Positions 62,902 to 64,000 of a stretch of DNA of 64,000 bases are shown here, piece after piece. Origin of the DNA: Candidatus Melainabacteria bacterium (GTDB taxonomy: Bacteria; Cyanobacteriota; Vampirovibrionia; Obscuribacterales; Obscuribacteraceae). The notes beneath the pieces are model-generated. The model ran no database searches. It worked only from the letters and a program-made list of their open reading frames with translations, and was not told the origin of the DNA. How positions within the stretch are numbered: the first letter of the stretch is position 1; each line of letters begins with the position of its first letter. A program made the position numbers and the translations under genes. Location of the stretch: contig RXJR01000023.1 of NCBI GenBank assembly GCA_003963305.1, forward strand, positions 1 to 64,000, written 5' to 3'.

Positions 62902-64000
62902 CTACAATGTCGGAATCACGATATACGACTGATGTTGCGAATCGTGGAATATCGTTTGCCTTGCCACTTTCCAGTCATTAAGATCGGCATATGCATGTTG
63001 AATTGCCGAAGTATTTGGAGTTCGTCCAAAATGTGGGAAGTTTGAGCTGGCTATGGTTACTCTGATTCGATGTCCTTTTCTAAAGAGTGCAGCAGTCCAC
63101 CCAATATCAAGATTAAATTCGTAAACCTTTTCCGGTTCAAGCAAATCAGGCTCACTGAGCGAGTTTCTACGACTTGCCCTGACAATACTATTGACGATAT
63201 TTATCGACAATCCGCATTCTGCGACATCACACAACATTACAGCGAAGTCCGTATCATCTGCAGTTGATGATGCGTAGAATCTCGCTTTCACTAGCCCCAA
63301 TACGGTCAGATCTTTTTCGAGAACTTCTGACGTGTACACGAGAACATCATTTCGAATTTCATTCTTGCGCTGACTCATTGGACCCATAGGGGCCAGGTCC
63401 TCGACGCAACAGCTATGTCCGCCCTGACTCAAAACCGGCGCCGAGGGGTCATGCAAATATACATCCCAGGGCTCATCACCGGGAAGGTCAGTGGAGAGTG
63501 TTCCATCACCACTTAGTGAATTTGCTCTACCACCAGAATGCAAATAGTAAGTTCTATCAGTGGTACCAGTCGGAGGCCAGGAGTCAAAGCTGCTCCATTC
63601 ATTTGCGTTTAGAACAAATACTTGCACTTTCGGACCATCCTTGTGGTCTAAAGGTAAGTAGCCCATGTGCCTGTCCAACCAGTGCAATTGCAGCGGATTG
63701 ACTATGTTCCGCGCCTGACTGCCAAAATCACTCGATCCAACGTGCTGCTGCCACGGCAAATGGTGCCATGGTCCAATCACGAGTTTTTGTTCGCCTCGGC
63801 TGGGATCGGACTGCTGCAGCTTATCCATCTCAATAAAGTTGTTAATGGTTCCCGTAATGAACACGTCGTACCAGCCACCTACGTGCAAAACTGGAACAGC
63901 TACTTGCGAGTAACAGTTGCGGATCGATTTTGCACTCCAGTAGTCATCGTAGGTGTCATGGTCAAGCCAATCTACATAATATGGTGCGTACTTTCTAGCA
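62902..64000 (-). CDS. CocE/NonD-type hydrolase (N-terminal part outside window)
   Basis: The C-terminal part of an alpha/beta hydrolase of the X-Pro dipeptidyl-peptidase/cocaine esterase family. The frame stays open through base 64000 on the minus strand (YYVDWLDHDTYDDYW precedes LHVGGWYDVF), so the start and the catalytic serine are beyond the window. Visible are the catalytic Asp (GGWYDVF) and His (GPWHHLPWQ) regions and the C-terminal jelly-roll domain (LHDPSAPV, SEVLEKDLTVLGLVKARFYASS). It hydrolyses an ester or an amide bond; the substrate is unknown. It is convergent with family member 3. Confidence 0.9.
   Translation of the reverse strand, partial: ARKYAPYYVDWLDHDTYDDYWSAKSIRNCYSQVAVPVLHVGGWYDVFITGTINNFIEMDKLQQSDPSRGEQKLVIGPWHHLPWQQHVGSSDFGSQARNIVNPLQLHWLDRHMGYLPLDHKDGPKVQVFVLNANEWSSFDSWPPTGTTDRTYYLHSGGRANSLSGDGTLSTDLPGDEPWDVYLHDPSAPVLSQGGHSCCVEDLAPMGPMSQRKNEIRNDVLVYTSEVLEKDLTVLGLVKARFYASSTADDTDFAVMLCDVAECGLSINIVNSIVRASRRNSLSEPDLLEPEKVYEFNLDIGWTAALFRKGHRIRVTIASSNFPHFGRTPNTSAIQHAYADLNDWKVARQTIFHDSQHQSYIVIPTL

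Overview
The window (roughly half G+C by eye) looks like a piece of a bacterial chromosome. The organism is most likely a non-photosynthetic cyanobacterial relative of the Melainabacteria/Vampirovibrionia type, perhaps Obscuribacterales. This is inferred from the gene mix: a cytochrome bd oxidase, a futalosine-pathway menaquinone enzyme, a phasin-like protein, a cyanobacterial-style fused mannose-1-phosphate guanylyltransferase/phosphoglucomutase-like protein, TadE/G-like proteins and many PAS histidine kinases. No rRNA gene is present to test it. Lipoprotein signals, many Sec signal peptides and frequent TTG/GTG starts are typical of the whole stretch.

Layout. 1-4.2 kb: cydAB (cydA cut by the window edge), a PPC-domain protein, a YtxH-like protein with a clear terminator, and a small secreted protein. 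4.2-11.1 kb: an accessory stretch with a possible gene relic, a 610-residue pentapeptide-repeat protein whose signal peptide lies upstream of its first usable ATG, a decayed IS256-family transposase, a protein of LRV/HEAT-like repeats and an OmpR-type response regulator/histidine kinase pair. 11.1-16.1 kb: sugar-nucleotide and glycosyltransferase genes and gpsA. 16.3-22.2 kb: a signalling operon (PAS histidine kinase, two CheY-like regulators, an Hpt-REC-REC-GGDEF protein) preceded by a secreted protein. 22.5-28 kb: an Uup-like ABC-F protein and a peptide-type ABC importer lacking its ATPases. 28-31 kb: rpmG, tRNA-Trp, secE, nusG, rplK and rplA behind a strong sigma70-type promoter. The rplA terminator is followed by a palindromic tandem repeat rather than rplJL.

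31-43.6 kb: TadE-like protein, a kinase-like protein lacking key catalytic residues, mqnC, a DnaJ-type co-chaperone, a TPR protein with a repeat tail, holB, purA, a second TPR protein, a TadG-like protein and a phasin-like protein. 43.8-52 kb: a PafA-like phosphatase, polA, a thioredoxin/NHL lipoprotein and a membrane histidine kinase overlapping it. 52-58.9 kb: an OmpR-type regulator overlapping a GH43-like secreted protein, two more exported proteins (one PDZ), a YbiT-like ABC-F protein and a small membrane protein. 58.9-64 kb: a PAS histidine kinase paralogous to the one at 19-21 kb, three tandem small proteins sharing an N-terminal module that I do not recognise, and a CocE-type hydrolase running off the window.

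How it fits together: menaquinol from the futalosine pathway (mqnC) could feed the bd oxidase (cydAB). The glycosyl genes point to surface polysaccharide. Several two-component and c-di-GMP genes suggest surface-associated regulation. The least explained items are the three-gene family at 60.9-62.8 kb, the header-plus-pentapeptide protein, the fused GMP/PGM protein whose PGM half lacks every usual active-site loop, the kinase-like protein, and the two non-coding tandem repeats.
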